From the NCBI RefSeq assembly GCF_037811135.1, contig NZ_CP149130.1:3592501-3656500 (forward strand): a stretch of 64,000 nucleotides of DNA. The letters run 5' to 3'. The notes under the pieces are model-generated. The model searched no databases, was not told where the DNA came from, and saw only the letters and a list, made by a program, of their open reading frames with translations. Made by a program: the position numbers and the translations under genes. The stretch is from Aeromonas rivipollensis. Lineage in GTDB: Bacteria; Pseudomonadota; Gammaproteobacteria; Enterobacterales; Aeromonadaceae. How positions within the stretch are numbered: position 1 is the first letter of the stretch; each line of letters begins with the position of its first letter. Positions 8,312 to 17,109 of the stretch are shown here, piece by piece.

Positions 8312-9379
8312 ATGAAAAAAGCCCTTTTGACCCTCGCCATCTCGGCCCTGCTGGCCGGGTGCAACCCCTCGGACAATGACTCCCAGCCCCCCGCCCCTGC
8401 CACCCAGGCCTATGAATACCTGGTGCAGCTGAGCTCGAGTGCCGAGGGAATAGGTGCCAGGCCCACGAGCACCGAGGCCGAGACCCGCGCCGCCGCCTGG
8501 ATCCAGGACCATCTGACCGGCTGGGGCTACGAGGTGCAGAACCAGCCTTTCACCTACACCCGAAGCGACACCGAGAAGCACTCCCAGAACCTGATCGCAG
8601 AGCTCAAGGGCCAGAGTGACAAGGTGATCCTCATCGGTGCCCACTACGACAGCACAGGCGAGAAGAAGGGTTCCGAAGGTGCCACCGACAACGGCGCCGG
8701 TGTCGCGGCCCTGCTGGCGGTCGCCGAGGCGCTCAAGGATCAGACCCTGCCCTACACGGTGCGCTTCGCCTTCTTCGGGGCGGAGGAGAACGGCCTCAAC
8801 GGCTCCAAGGCCTATGCCGCCAGCCTCGATGGCGACGCCGTCGCCAAGCTGCTGGCCATGGTGAACTACGACACCATAGCCGGGGGTGACATCGTCTACG
8901 TCCACTCCGCCCACTCCGACGTGGCCGAGTACAACTGCCCCGAGCCGGGCCGCTACAGCTTCGATCCCAAGGTACGCGACCGCCTGCTGGCCATCTCCAA
9001 ACAGAGTGCCACCCCGTTCGCCATCCACCCCAGCTACGGCGGCTACCCGGAAGGAGAGACCGGCAGCTGGTCGGATCATGCGCCTTTTGCCTGCCTGGGG
9101 GTGCCCATCGCCTACGTGGAAGCCACCAACTTCACCATCAACGGGGAAGATGGCTATGACGGCTACTCCCAGAGCACCAACCCGGCGCTGTGGGACTGCT
9201 ACGACGAGGCCAGCAAGAGCGCCTGCGATCGGGACAGCGAGACCCAGTGGGGCAAGATCTGGCACACAGAGCACGACCGCCTCGACAAGATGGCCGAGCT
9301 GTTCCCGGGCCGGGTCCAGCAGCAACTGGGCGCCAACACGGATCTGATGATCAGTTTCCTGAAAGAACCCGGGCTCTAA
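8312..9379 (+). CDS. M28 family zinc metallopeptidase lipoprotein
   Basis: A 355-residue predicted lipoprotein aminopeptidase. The lipobox L-A-G-C ends at Cys17. The two-zinc M28 ligand set is visible: H111 and D113 in GAHYDS, bridging D126 in ATDNGAG, the general base and ligand pair E158-E159 in GAEEN, D187 in NYDT and H256 in SDHAP. It resembles secreted aminopeptidases of Vibrio and Streptomyces type, but the membrane anchor suggests a periplasmic or surface location. An AAAGGA ribosome site precedes the ATG. It is monocistronic, with a terminator about 120 bp downstream. Substrate preference is not deducible. Confidence 0.88.
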   Translation: MKKALLTLAISALLAGCNPSDNDSQPPAPATQAYEYLVQLSSSAEGIGARPTSTEAETRAAAWIQDHLTGWGYEVQNQPFTYTRSDTEKHSQNLIAELKGQSDKVILIGAHYDSTGEKKGSEGATDNGAGVAALLAVAEALKDQTLPYTVRFAFFGAEENGLNGSKAYAASLDGDAVAKLLAMVNYDTIAGGDIVYVHSAHSDVAEYNCPEPGRYSFDPKVRDRLLAISKQSATPFAIHPSYGGYPEGETGSWSDHAPFACLGVPIAYVEATNFTINGEDGYDGYSQSTNPALWDCYDEASKSACDRDSETQWGKIWHTEHDRLDKMAELFPGRVQQQLGANTDLMISFLKEPGL

Positions 9380-9496
9380 GCACCGAGCCGATGAGCTGCG
9401 TCTTCAAGCTGAAAGAACCAAGGCTCCAGGCTCAGGGCAGATGAACACCTGACAGGGGTTTTTGCGCCCCCGGCCAGGGTAGAGACGATAAAATTC

Positions 9497-9523
9497 GGGC
9501 AGGTGCCAAACCTGCCCTTTTTT
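9497..9523 (+). terminator. Terminator downstream of the M28 peptidase gene
   Basis: GGGCAGG (9497-9503) pairs with CCTGCCC (9511-9517), followed by six T. Confidence 0.85.
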
Positions 9524-9624
9524 ATGGATTTTTGTGACAGCCATTGCCTCATTTCTGAAATCTGATACAAACGGATAACCTGGCGGTTGAATGGAGCGAC
9601 CGCCACCTAGTCAGAGAGAACCCT

Positions 9625-10806
9625 ATGCAGCCGTTTTTTGCCCAGCGCTTCGAGAAGGTCGAGCCTTCCTTTATCCGTGAAATCCTGAAAGTCGCCGCCA
9701 ATCCGGAGATCATCTCCTTCGCCGGCGGCCTGCCCAATCCCCACCTGTTCCCGGTCAAGGCCATCGAGCAAGCCTGCCAGGACGTGCTGCGCGAGCAGGG
9801 CGCCGCGGCGCTGCAATACGCCACCACCGAAGGGTTCGCCCCGCTGCGCCAGTACATCGCCGAACGCTACCTGAGCCGCCACGGCATGGTGGTCAACCCG
9901 GACAACATTCTCATCACCAGCGGCTCCCAGCAGGCGCTGGATCTGCTGGGCAAGGTGCTGATCGACGAAGGGCAGGATCTCATCATCGAAGAGCCGGGCT
10001 ACCTGGGCGCCATCCAGGCGTTCTCCGTCTATCAACCGAACTTCAAGCCCATCACCCTGGGGGAAGAGGGACTGGATCTGGCCGCGCTGGATGCGCTGCT
10101 GGAGCAGGGCTCCAGCGCCAGGCTGCTGTACGGCGTGCCGAACTTCCAGAACCCGAGCGGGGTCTCCTACAGCCGTGCCAACCGCGAGGCCCTGGCCGAG
10201 CGGCTGGTGCGCCACGATCTGCTGATGGTGGAAGACGATCCATACGGCGAGCTGCGCTTCGAGGGGGAGCACCTGCCCCCCATCGCCAAGCTGGCGCCGA
10301 ACAACACAGTGCTGCTCGGTTCCTTCTCCAAGACGGTGGTGCCCGCCTTCCGTCTGGGCTGGATGCTGGTGCCGGACTGGTTGCGCAAGAAGGTTACCAT
10401 CGCCAAACAGGCCACGGATCTGCACAGCAACGCCTTCAGCCAGCAGGTGCTGCACCGCTTCCTGACCGATCACTCCCTCGACGCTCATCTGGAGAAGATC
10501 AAGGAGGTCTACGGCCGCCAGCGGGCTGCCATGGAGGCCGCCCTGACCCGTCACTGCCCGCCCGGCGTCAGCTACACCCGCCCACAAGGGGGCATGTTCC
10601 TCTGGCTGACCCTGCCGCCCAGCGTCAGCGCCATGGCCCTGTTCGACGAGGCGATCAAGGAGAAGGTCGCCTTCGTGCCCGGCGCCCCCTTCTATGTGCG
10701 CCCCGAGATCCAGAACACCCTGCGCCTGAGCTTCTCCTGTGTGGATGAGGCCACCACGGAAGAGGGCATCAAGCGCCTCTGCCGCGCCCTGTCCCGCATG
10801 CTCTGA
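9625..10806 (+). CDS. PLP-dependent fold-type I aminotransferase
   Basis: A 393-residue class I/II aminotransferase of the 2-aminoadipate/LysN and MocR-catalytic type. The PLP lysine is K236 in GSFSK. D204/D205-P-Y contacts the cofactor ring, N177-P-S-G is in the expected place, and an Arg near the C-terminus (LRLSFS) would bind the substrate carboxylate. The N-terminal FAGGLPNPHLFP is typical of this group. There is no attached GntR domain, so it is an enzyme, not a MocR regulator. Likely substrates are aromatic or branched amino acids or aminoadipate, but specificity cannot be read here. A bidirectional terminator follows immediately. Confidence 0.85.
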   Translation: MQPFFAQRFEKVEPSFIREILKVAANPEIISFAGGLPNPHLFPVKAIEQACQDVLREQGAAALQYATTEGFAPLRQYIAERYLSRHGMVVNPDNILITSGSQQALDLLGKVLIDEGQDLIIEEPGYLGAIQAFSVYQPNFKPITLGEEGLDLAALDALLEQGSSARLLYGVPNFQNPSGVSYSRANREALAERLVRHDLLMVEDDPYGELRFEGEHLPPIAKLAPNNTVLLGSFSKTVVPAFRLGWMLVPDWLRKKVTIAKQATDLHSNAFSQQVLHRFLTDHSLDAHLEKIKEVYGRQRAAMEAALTRHCPPGVSYTRPQGGMFLWLTLPPSVSAMALFDEAIKEKVAFVPGAPFYVRPEIQNTLRLSFSCVDEATTEEGIKRLCRALSRML

Positions 10807-10820
10807 GCCCTCCGGGGATG

Positions 10821-10854
10821 AAAAAAACCAGCGATCCAGGTCGCTGGTTTTTTT
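10821..10854. terminator. Bidirectional terminator
   Basis: ACCAGCGA (10827-10834) and TCGCTGGT (10841-10848) form the stem, extended by flanking A and T runs. It separates the aminotransferase gene from the converging EAL gene. Confidence 0.85.
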
Positions 10855-10932
10855 ATGTCTCGCCGTCAGCCCCTGTGAGCGGGCGAACAGCGGGCGGGCA
10901 AGCCATTGGCGCCAAGCACCTTGGTGCGCCCC

Positions 10933-12483
10933 TCAGGCTGACGGGGGCTTCTGGGTGGACAGCAGGCTGGCAAAGGCCGTCATCGGCATGGGCCTGCCAT
11001 AGAGGTAGCCCTGCAGGAAGTTCACCTGGCGCTCCTTCAGGTAATCGGCCTGCACCTGGTTCTCCACCCCTTCCGCCACCAGCAGCAGGCCGAGCCGGGT
11101 CGCCAGATCGATGACGTTCTCGACGATGTGGCTGGAGAGCGCATCCGAGCCAATCATGCCGACGAAACTCTGATCGATCTTGAGGAAGTCCACCTGGAAT
11201 TGCTGCAGATAGGTCAGGCTGGAGTGGCCGGTGCCGAAGTCGTCGATGGCGATGAAGACGCCGAGCTGGTGCAGCTCGGCAAAGAGCCGGTCCGTCGTCT
11301 CGTCCGCCACTATCAGCTCCCGCTCGGTCAACTCCAGCACCAGCTTGATGGGGTTCGCCTTGAAGGCGTTGATGAAGTCCCGGCAATCATCCAGCAGGCT
11401 CAGATCCTTGCAGTGGCTGGCGGTGATGTTGAAGCCGAAGTGGAACCCTCGCGGCAAGCTGTGCACCTTGTCGGCAAACTGCTCGCGCACCTGGGCCATC
11501 AGCAGCCGGGTCATGGGGACTATGAGGCCGCTGTCTTCCGCGAGCGGAATGAAGCGATCCGGCGAGATCATGCCCTGACGGGGATGCTGCCAGCGCATCA
11601 GCACCTCGCAGCCGCACCAGTGCGCATCCTCCCCCGTCACCACGGGTTGCAGATAGGGGATGAACTCCTGCTGATCCAGCGCCCGCTTCAGCTCCTGGGT
11701 CGGGGAGGTCGAGCGCCCCATCAGCCAGAAGATCCCCACCCCGAACAGCACGCTCAGCAAGGGATAGACTATGATGCCGACCTTGGAGTAGTCCCAGATG
11801 TGGGCGCCGTACTCATCGACCGATACCTTGGTCACCACCTTGAACGGATACTTGCTCGAGATCTCTTCCAGATAGCCCTGGCTGTCCGACGGGATGAGAC
11901 GGTCGGTAAGCTGACTATCCCGCAACAGCATCTTCTGACCCACCACCAGCCCGAGGGGGGAGTTGCGACTCAGCATGTCCAGAATGTTGAGCAGGTAGTA
12001 GCCATCTATGCCCACCAGCACGCTGAAAGTGCCCATCTCCTCCCGGTAGACGATGAGGGGGCGATTCGGGGTGACGGGGTTGCCCTTCATGAGATCCAGC
12101 TTGCCACCCACGTAGTCGTCCAGCTGGAACTCCCCGCTGACCGGGCCATAGAGGGAGGTGCAGTAGATGGTAGAGCCCTCGGCCAGGTTGACGCTGCGCA
12201 CATCCGGCACTGTCGCCACCTGATCCCGCAGCCCCTGAACCACCTCGAGGCAGGGCTTGTTCAGACTGCCTGCAAGGGCCGATGCCGCCAGCTGGGCGTT
12301 GTCCAGGGTGCGGTCAAACATCAGCCTGGCGTGTTGCAACCGCTCCACCGCATCCTGCCGCACCCCGGTGGCGGTCTGCCAGACGATGATGGCGAGCCCC
12401 AGCACCATGGGCAGCAGACCCGCCAGCAGGGCACAGGCCAGCCGGACATAGAATTGACGCACCCTTAAACGACGAAATGGCAT
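10933..12483 (-). CDS. CSS-motif / EAL domain c-di-GMP phosphodiesterase
   Basis: A 516-residue inner-membrane protein. An N-terminal membrane helix precedes a periplasmic domain with paired cysteines (PCLEVV and YCTS), as in the CSS-motif sensor domain. A second helix is followed by a cytoplasmic EAL domain. EAL catalytic residues are present: the signature Glu in CEVLMRW (EVL instead of EAL), Asn in FNITASH, Glu in ELTERE, Asp-Asp in IDDFGTGHSS, Lys in LKIDQSF and Glu in VAEGVE. It should hydrolyse c-di-GMP, with the periplasmic cysteines probably sensing redox state as in E. coli PdeC. I chose ATG 12483 because GAGGA lies five bases upstream; the frame extends further upstream without support. 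Lower c-di-GMP would favour adhesin release in a LapD/LapG circuit. Confidence 0.9.
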   Translation of the reverse strand: MPFRRLRVRQFYVRLACALLAGLLPMVLGLAIIVWQTATGVRQDAVERLQHARLMFDRTLDNAQLAASALAGSLNKPCLEVVQGLRDQVATVPDVRSVNLAEGSTIYCTSLYGPVSGEFQLDDYVGGKLDLMKGNPVTPNRPLIVYREEMGTFSVLVGIDGYYLLNILDMLSRNSPLGLVVGQKMLLRDSQLTDRLIPSDSQGYLEEISSKYPFKVVTKVSVDEYGAHIWDYSKVGIIVYPLLSVLFGVGIFWLMGRSTSPTQELKRALDQQEFIPYLQPVVTGEDAHWCGCEVLMRWQHPRQGMISPDRFIPLAEDSGLIVPMTRLLMAQVREQFADKVHSLPRGFHFGFNITASHCKDLSLLDDCRDFINAFKANPIKLVLELTERELIVADETTDRLFAELHQLGVFIAIDDFGTGHSSLTYLQQFQVDFLKIDQSFVGMIGSDALSSHIVENVIDLATRLGLLLVAEGVENQVQADYLKERQVNFLQGYLYGRPMPMTAFASLLSTQKPPSA

Positions 12484-12766
12484 AACCGTCCTCATGGTCA
12501 CGGCGAAAAAGCAGGCGAGTTTACCCGCTGCCGCCCGCTTGGCAAGTAATGATGATGCGCTCTGGTGAAATCCGGATGGGGCCCGCTCTGGGAGGCAAGC
12601 CCCACTCCCCATCCAGGCCCGCTGCCTTGCGCCAGCGCCAGGCCCCCCTGGCACAAGGCGTACGAAGCGGTGCCACAGTGAATTTATAATGCTCATAAAA
12701 ACAGGAGCTTGTCCATCCAGTGCCCAGCCTCTAGAGTAGAGCCAACAGCCATCAGGGAGGCAGGAC

Positions 12767-13672
12767 ATGAAAATACTGATCACGGGAGGAACGGGCTTTA
12801 TCGGCCGCCGCCTGGTGGCACACCTCAAGGTGCAACACGAGGTGGTGGTGCTGACCCGCCAGGGCAGCCGGGCCTACGAGCTGCTCGGCCATGACGTCAC
12901 TCTGCTGGACAACCTGGACCGGCTGGACCACCTCAACGATGTGGACATCGTCATCAACCTGGCCGGCGAGCCCATCGCCAGTGGCCGCTGGAGCGAATCC
13001 CGCAAGCAGTTGCTGTGCAACAGCCGCTGGCTGCTGACCGAGCAACTGGTGGATCTGGTCAAGCTCTCCAGCACGCCGCCCAGATTGCTGCTGAACGCCT
13101 CCGCCATCGGCTGGTATGGCCGCCAGGGGGATGAGCCCCTGGACGAGCGCTGCCACCATCCCCACGACGAGTTCACCCACCGCCTCTGCCAGCGGTGGGA
13201 GCAGCTGGCCCTGCAGGCTCGCAGCCCCCAGACCCGGGTCTGCATAGTGCGCATCGGCCTGGTGCTCGGCACCGATGGGGGCGCCCTGCCCAGGATGCTG
13301 CCCCCCTATCGGCTGGGGCTCGGCGGCCCCATGGGCCCGGGCACCCAGATGATGAGCTGGATCCACGTGCAGGATCTGGTGCGGGCCATGCTGTTTCTCC
13401 TCGAGCACGACGAGTGCGAGGGGATCTTCAATGGCACGGCCCCGCAGCCGGTCAGCAATCGCCAGTTCAGCCAGACCCTGGCCAGCACACTCCATCGCCC
13501 ACACCTCTTCTTCGTGCCAGCCCAGGTGCTTCGACTGCTGATGGGCGAGGCAGCCGATCTGCTGCTCACCGGCCAGCACATCCTTCCCGCACGGCTGCAG
13601 GAGGCGGGGTTCCACTTCACCTATCCGGCGCTCCCCGAGGCCCTCGGCAACCTGCTGTTGCCCCCGCGCTGA
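12767..13672 (+). CDS. yfcH: TIGR01777 family NAD-binding epimerase, YfcH type
   Basis: A 301-residue extended SDR protein. It starts with the NAD(P)-binding motif TGGTGFIGRRL, has the family segment NLAGEPIASGRWSESRK and a DUF1731-type C-terminal part (GEAADLLLTGQHILPARLQEAGF). E. coli YfcH is 297 aa; no substrate is established. A strong GGGAGG ribosome site precedes the ATG. A TATAAT at 12685-12690 could be the -10 box, but no good -35 is visible. Monocistronic, ended by the hairpin at 13681. Confidence 0.9.
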   Translation: MKILITGGTGFIGRRLVAHLKVQHEVVVLTRQGSRAYELLGHDVTLLDNLDRLDHLNDVDIVINLAGEPIASGRWSESRKQLLCNSRWLLTEQLVDLVKLSSTPPRLLLNASAIGWYGRQGDEPLDERCHHPHDEFTHRLCQRWEQLALQARSPQTRVCIVRIGLVLGTDGGALPRMLPPYRLGLGGPMGPGTQMMSWIHVQDLVRAMLFLLEHDECEGIFNGTAPQPVSNRQFSQTLASTLHRPHLFFVPAQVLRLLMGEAADLLLTGQHILPARLQEAGFHFTYPALPEALGNLLLPPR

Positions 13673-13680
13673 GATCCATA

Positions 13681-13712
13681 AAAAAGCGCCCGGCCAAGGC
13701 TGGGCGCTTTTT
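13681..13712. terminator. Bidirectional terminator after yfcH
   Basis: Eleven-base arms AAAAAGCGCCC (13681-13691) and GGGCGCTTTTT (13702-13712). Confidence 0.85.
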
Positions 13713-13788
13713 GAGAGCAGGGTGCAGGGTCGATTAGTCCTCGAACGCTCGCGTAGCTGGCAACCAAGCATCAGCATCCCCGTTAGTC

Positions 13789-13814
13789 CGATTACGCCAC
13801 TTTGTGGCTAATCG
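13789..13814. repeat. Extragenic hairpin downstream of ybbP
   Basis: CGATTACGCCAC (13789-13800) pairs with GTGGCTAATCG (13804-13814) with one bulged base. There is no T-run, so it is not a convincing terminator. It resembles the palindromic extragenic sequences scattered in gammaproteobacterial genomes. Its left flank shares 13 bases (CCCGTTAGTCCGA) with 62405-62417 upstream of the giant adhesin gene. Confidence 0.5.
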
Positions 13815-13817
13815 AAC

Positions 13818-16259
13818 CTACAGCAGCCCCTGCCCCAGGCCTCTTAGCCGGTCGCTCAGGGTGCCCGCCAGCAGCTGGCGGCGCATGCCCTGACCGGCCA
13901 GGGTCACCAGCAGGGCCCCCAGCAAGGGCAGGCCGGCCCAGATGGCCCAGTGGAACTGCCACTGGCCATCGAACCACCACCACTGCAGGCCAAAGGAGCA
14001 GAGCTCCACCACCATGGCGGCGCACAGCCCCGCCAGGGCGCCACTGGCCACCAGCTCCCAGCGCAACATCTTCTCCAGCAGTTTGCTGCCCGCCCCCAGG
14101 GTGCGCATCAGCAGCAGCTCCCGGCGCCGGGCGGCCATGCTGGCCTGGGTCTGGGTCAGCAGCACCAGCAGGGCGGCCACAGTCACCAGCCCCAGCATCA
14201 GCCCCAACGCCCGGCTCACCTGATCCGAGACCACAGTCAGCCGCCCTATCAGATCCTCCACATCGATGAGACTCACAGTGGGGTGGCGGCGGATAAGCTC
14301 CACCTCGGCACTGCGTCCTTGTGGCGGCAGGCGATAGCTGCCAAGCCAGGTCTGGGAGAAGGGGGCCAGCACGTCCGCCGAGAAGATCATGTAGAAGTTG
14401 GGTCTCATGTTGTCCCACTTGATGGACCTCAGGCTGGTCACCCTGGCCTCGAAGCTGCGCCCCTCTATGGTGAAGCTGAGGGCATCCCCCAGAGCGATGC
14501 CGAGCTGGCCCGCCAGCACCTCGTCGACGGAGACCTCCCCCTTGCCGCCGAGCCATTGGCCCGAGGTGACCTTGTTGTCGGGGGGCAGGGTTGTAGTAGT
14601 GGTGAAGTTGAGCTCGCGGTTCACCCCCTCCCGGGCCGCATCCTCACCCACCGCCTGACCGGCGATCCGGGTCAGGCGCCCGCGCACCATGGGATAGAAG
14701 TCCGAGGTGATGGCACCGGCTTTGTGCAGGTCCGCCAGTATGCCGTCGCGCTCCCCGTCGGCCACATTGACCAGGAAGCGGTTGGGGGCATCCGCGGGCA
14801 GACGGGCGGAAAAATCATCCAGCAGATCGACCCGCGCCGCCCACAGCAGCCCGAACAGCATGAGCGCCAGGGCAAAGCCCGCCAGCTGGAACAGACCGCT
14901 GCCGCGCTCGCGGGAGAGGTGGCTGATGGCCAGACGCAGGGCATGAGGCCCCTTGAGCCGACCACCGAGTCGCAGCAACCCGGAGGCCAGCAGCGCCAGC
15001 AGCACCATCAGCAGCCCCATGCCCCCGATGAGACCGAGCGCCAGCCTGGCATCGGCGGTAAAGCCCCAGACCAGAGCGAACAGACCGAGCAGGCCCACGG
15101 GCACCGTCAGCCAGGGAGGAATGCCCGCCTCCAGCTCCCGGCGCAGCACCCGCAGCGGCGGCACCTTGAGCAGGCGCAGGAAGGGGATGAAGGCCAGCAG
15201 CAGGGTGATGAAGAAGGCGACCGCCAGACCCAGGGCAAAGGGACGCCAGGAGGGCGGTGGCAGATCAGCTGGCAGCAGATCCCCCAGCAGTTGCAGCGTC
15301 AGCCACTGCATGGCGCTCCCCGCCACCAGGCCGATCAGGGCACCTATCAGGGTCAGGGAGGCGAGGAGGGTCCCCATCAGTTGCCAGAGGGTACGCCGTG
15401 ACGCCCCCAGCGTCTTGAGCAGCGCCACCATGTTGGTCTGGCGCTCGGCGAAGTGGCGCACCGCTATGCCCATGGCCAGGGCCCCCAGCAGCACGCCAGC
15501 CAGGGACGCCAGGCGGAAGAAGCGCTCGGCATTGGCCAGGGATTTGCCGACCTGGGAGCCCTGATCGTCGGGCTTGATCAGCTTCTGCCCGGCGGTGAGT
15601 CTGGACGTCAGCCAGCGCTCATAGCGGGCGATCCCCTCCCGGGGCCCCTTGATGAGATAGCGCCACTGCTGGCGGCTGCCCGGCAGGAGGGCGCCGGTCG
15701 CCTCTATATCGGCGCTGTGGATCAGCGCCCTTGGCGCCATCTGGAAGGGGCTGAAGCCCTGGTCCGGCTCCTGGCCCAGCTCCCCCGCCACCTTCAATCT
15801 GGTGTTGCCGACCTCCAGCTCGTCCCCGAGTTTGGCGCCGAGCAACTGCATCACCCGGGCGGAGAGCCAGATCTCCCCGGGCGCAGGAGCACGCTGGGGC
15901 ATCAGCTCCAGCTTGCCATAGAAGGGGAAATCGCTCGGCACGGCGCGAATGGACGCCAGTTGCAGGCCGTCGCCGTGAAACAGCATGCTGTTGAAGCTGA
16001 CCGTGGTCTGGACGAGGAGCCCCTCCTGCGTCGCCTGGGCGAGCCAGGCTTCGGGCGCCGGTGTGGCGGAGCGCAGCACCCGATCCGCCCCGATGAAGTC
16101 GCGGCCCGAGGCCTTGAGCCCCGCATCCAGCCGGTCCGCCACCAGGGCCACGCTCAGCACGCAGGCCACGCTCAGGGCCAGCGCCAGCACGAACCAGCGC
16201 AGCTCGCCGCTGAACCCTTCCCGGCGCAGCAGCTTGAAACCCAGTCTCCATTGACTCAT
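13818..16259 (-). CDS. ybbP: ABC transporter permease of the FtsX/YbbP family
   Basis: An 813-residue permease, close to E. coli YbbP (804 aa). It has an N-terminal membrane helix, a large periplasmic domain, then FtsX-type groups of helices in two halves, ending with LSDRLRGLGQGLL. YbbA-YbbP belongs to the MacB-like/lipid-substrate type of ABC systems whose cargo is unknown; linkage to tesA suggests lipid or lysophospholipid handling. I chose ATG 16259 (MSQWRLGFKL), preceded by GGGGAG. The start overlaps the stop of a 24-codon mini-ORF (ATGA), so translation is probably coupled through it to ybbA. The frame is open further upstream but lacks a supported start. Confidence 0.9.
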   Translation of the reverse strand: MSQWRLGFKLLRREGFSGELRWFVLALALSVACVLSVALVADRLDAGLKASGRDFIGADRVLRSATPAPEAWLAQATQEGLLVQTTVSFNSMLFHGDGLQLASIRAVPSDFPFYGKLELMPQRAPAPGEIWLSARVMQLLGAKLGDELEVGNTRLKVAGELGQEPDQGFSPFQMAPRALIHSADIEATGALLPGSRQQWRYLIKGPREGIARYERWLTSRLTAGQKLIKPDDQGSQVGKSLANAERFFRLASLAGVLLGALAMGIAVRHFAERQTNMVALLKTLGASRRTLWQLMGTLLASLTLIGALIGLVAGSAMQWLTLQLLGDLLPADLPPPSWRPFALGLAVAFFITLLLAFIPFLRLLKVPPLRVLRRELEAGIPPWLTVPVGLLGLFALVWGFTADARLALGLIGGMGLLMVLLALLASGLLRLGGRLKGPHALRLAISHLSRERGSGLFQLAGFALALMLFGLLWAARVDLLDDFSARLPADAPNRFLVNVADGERDGILADLHKAGAITSDFYPMVRGRLTRIAGQAVGEDAAREGVNRELNFTTTTTLPPDNKVTSGQWLGGKGEVSVDEVLAGQLGIALGDALSFTIEGRSFEARVTSLRSIKWDNMRPNFYMIFSADVLAPFSQTWLGSYRLPPQGRSAEVELIRRHPTVSLIDVEDLIGRLTVVSDQVSRALGLMLGLVTVAALLVLLTQTQASMAARRRELLLMRTLGAGSKLLEKMLRWELVASGALAGLCAAMVVELCSFGLQWWWFDGQWQFHWAIWAGLPLLGALLVTLAGQGMRRQLLAGTLSDRLRGLGQGLL

Positions 16260-16330
16260 GACTTGCTCCCCATGCCCGGCGCCAGCACAAGCCCTGACCG
16301 TCCCGGGCGGTTCTTTCTCCACTGGCTCAT
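16256..16330 (-). CDS. 24-codon mini-ORF coupling ybbA to ybbP
   Basis: An ATG (16330) overlaps the ybbA stop as ATGA, and this ORF's own TGA (16256-16258) overlaps the ybbP ATG in the same way. The peptide begins MSQWRKNRPGR. Its first five residues are identical to the start of YbbP (MSQWR), and both ATGs follow a GGGAGC ribosome site. This looks like a short imperfect duplication of the ybbP translation start that now bridges the two genes. It is more likely a translational-coupling relay or leader peptide than a functional protein. The layout is directly visible; expression is inferred. Confidence 0.5.
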   Translation of the reverse strand: MSQWRKNRPGRSGLVLAPGMGSKS

Positions 16331-17052
16331 GACAGCTCCCTGACACGGGGAGCCAAGGTGGCTTCAGATACTGGCGCATCTGCCTCCAGCCGTCCCGCCG
16401 CCATCACCAGCTGCCGCTGGCAGCGCTGGGCCAGCTCATGATCATGGGTCACCACCACCAGGGTGGTGTTGTGCTCAAGGTTGAGACGAAACAGCAGCTC
16501 GATCACCGTCTCCCCCGTCTTGCTGTCGAGGTTGCCGGTGGGCTCGTCCGCCAGCAGCAGGCTGGGGCGGGTCATAAAGGCCCGGGCGATGGCGACCCGC
16601 TGCTGTTCCCCCCCGGACAGACGCGGCGGCAGGTGGTGCAGTCGCTCGGCCAGCCCGACCTGGGTGAGCAGCTCGCGGGCCCTGGGCTCACAGTCGGTCT
16701 CGCCGCGCAGCTCGGCCGGCAGCATGACGTTCTCCAGGGCGCTCAGGGTGGGCAAAAGCAGGAAGGACTGGAACACGAACCCCACCTGCTCGGCGCGCAA
16801 TCTGGCCCGCCCCTCCTCGTCCAGCCGGGTCAGGGACTGGCCCAGGATCTCTATCTCGCCGCTGCTCGGCAGGTCGAGTCCGGCCAGCAGGCCGAGCAGG
16901 GTGGACTTGCCGGATCCGGAGGCGCCAACCAGGGCCAGCGTCTCGCCGGTATTGACTTGCAGATCGATCCCTTCAAGGATGGTGAGACTTTCCTGGCCGA
17001 GGCGAACGGTTTTGCCGAGCCCCCTGACGGTGATAATGGGCGTTGAACTCAT
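16327..17052 (-). CDS. ybbA: ABC transporter ATP-binding protein YbbA
   Basis: A 241-residue ATPase of the LolD/MacB type. Walker A is GASGSGKST, the signature is LSGGEQQRVAIARA, and Walker B is LLLADEPTGNLD, followed by the switch histidine in VVVTHDHELA. It partners YbbP. The start at 17052 (MSSTPIITVRGLGK) fits E. coli YbbA; upstream in-frame codons are not supported. It is divergent from tesA with only 57 bp between the start codons, so the two promoters must overlap or nearly so, as in E. coli. Confidence 0.93.
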   Translation of the reverse strand: MSSTPIITVRGLGKTVRLGQESLTILEGIDLQVNTGETLALVGASGSGKSTLLGLLAGLDLPSSGEIEILGQSLTRLDEEGRARLRAEQVGFVFQSFLLLPTLSALENVMLPAELRGETDCEPRARELLTQVGLAERLHHLPPRLSGGEQQRVAIARAFMTRPSLLLADEPTGNLDSKTGETVIELLFRLNLEHNTTLVVVTHDHELAQRCQRQLVMAAGRLEADAPVSEATLAPRVRELS

Positions 17053-17109
17053 GATGCGTTTCCTGTTTGCCTTAACCTGTAATGACAATAGATCTTGGGA
17101 GTTGAATGC

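Noticed and set aside
11128-12468. Long plus-strand frame opposite the EAL gene
   Set aside because: Shadow of the EAL coding sequence, which has a full catalytic set on the minus strand.
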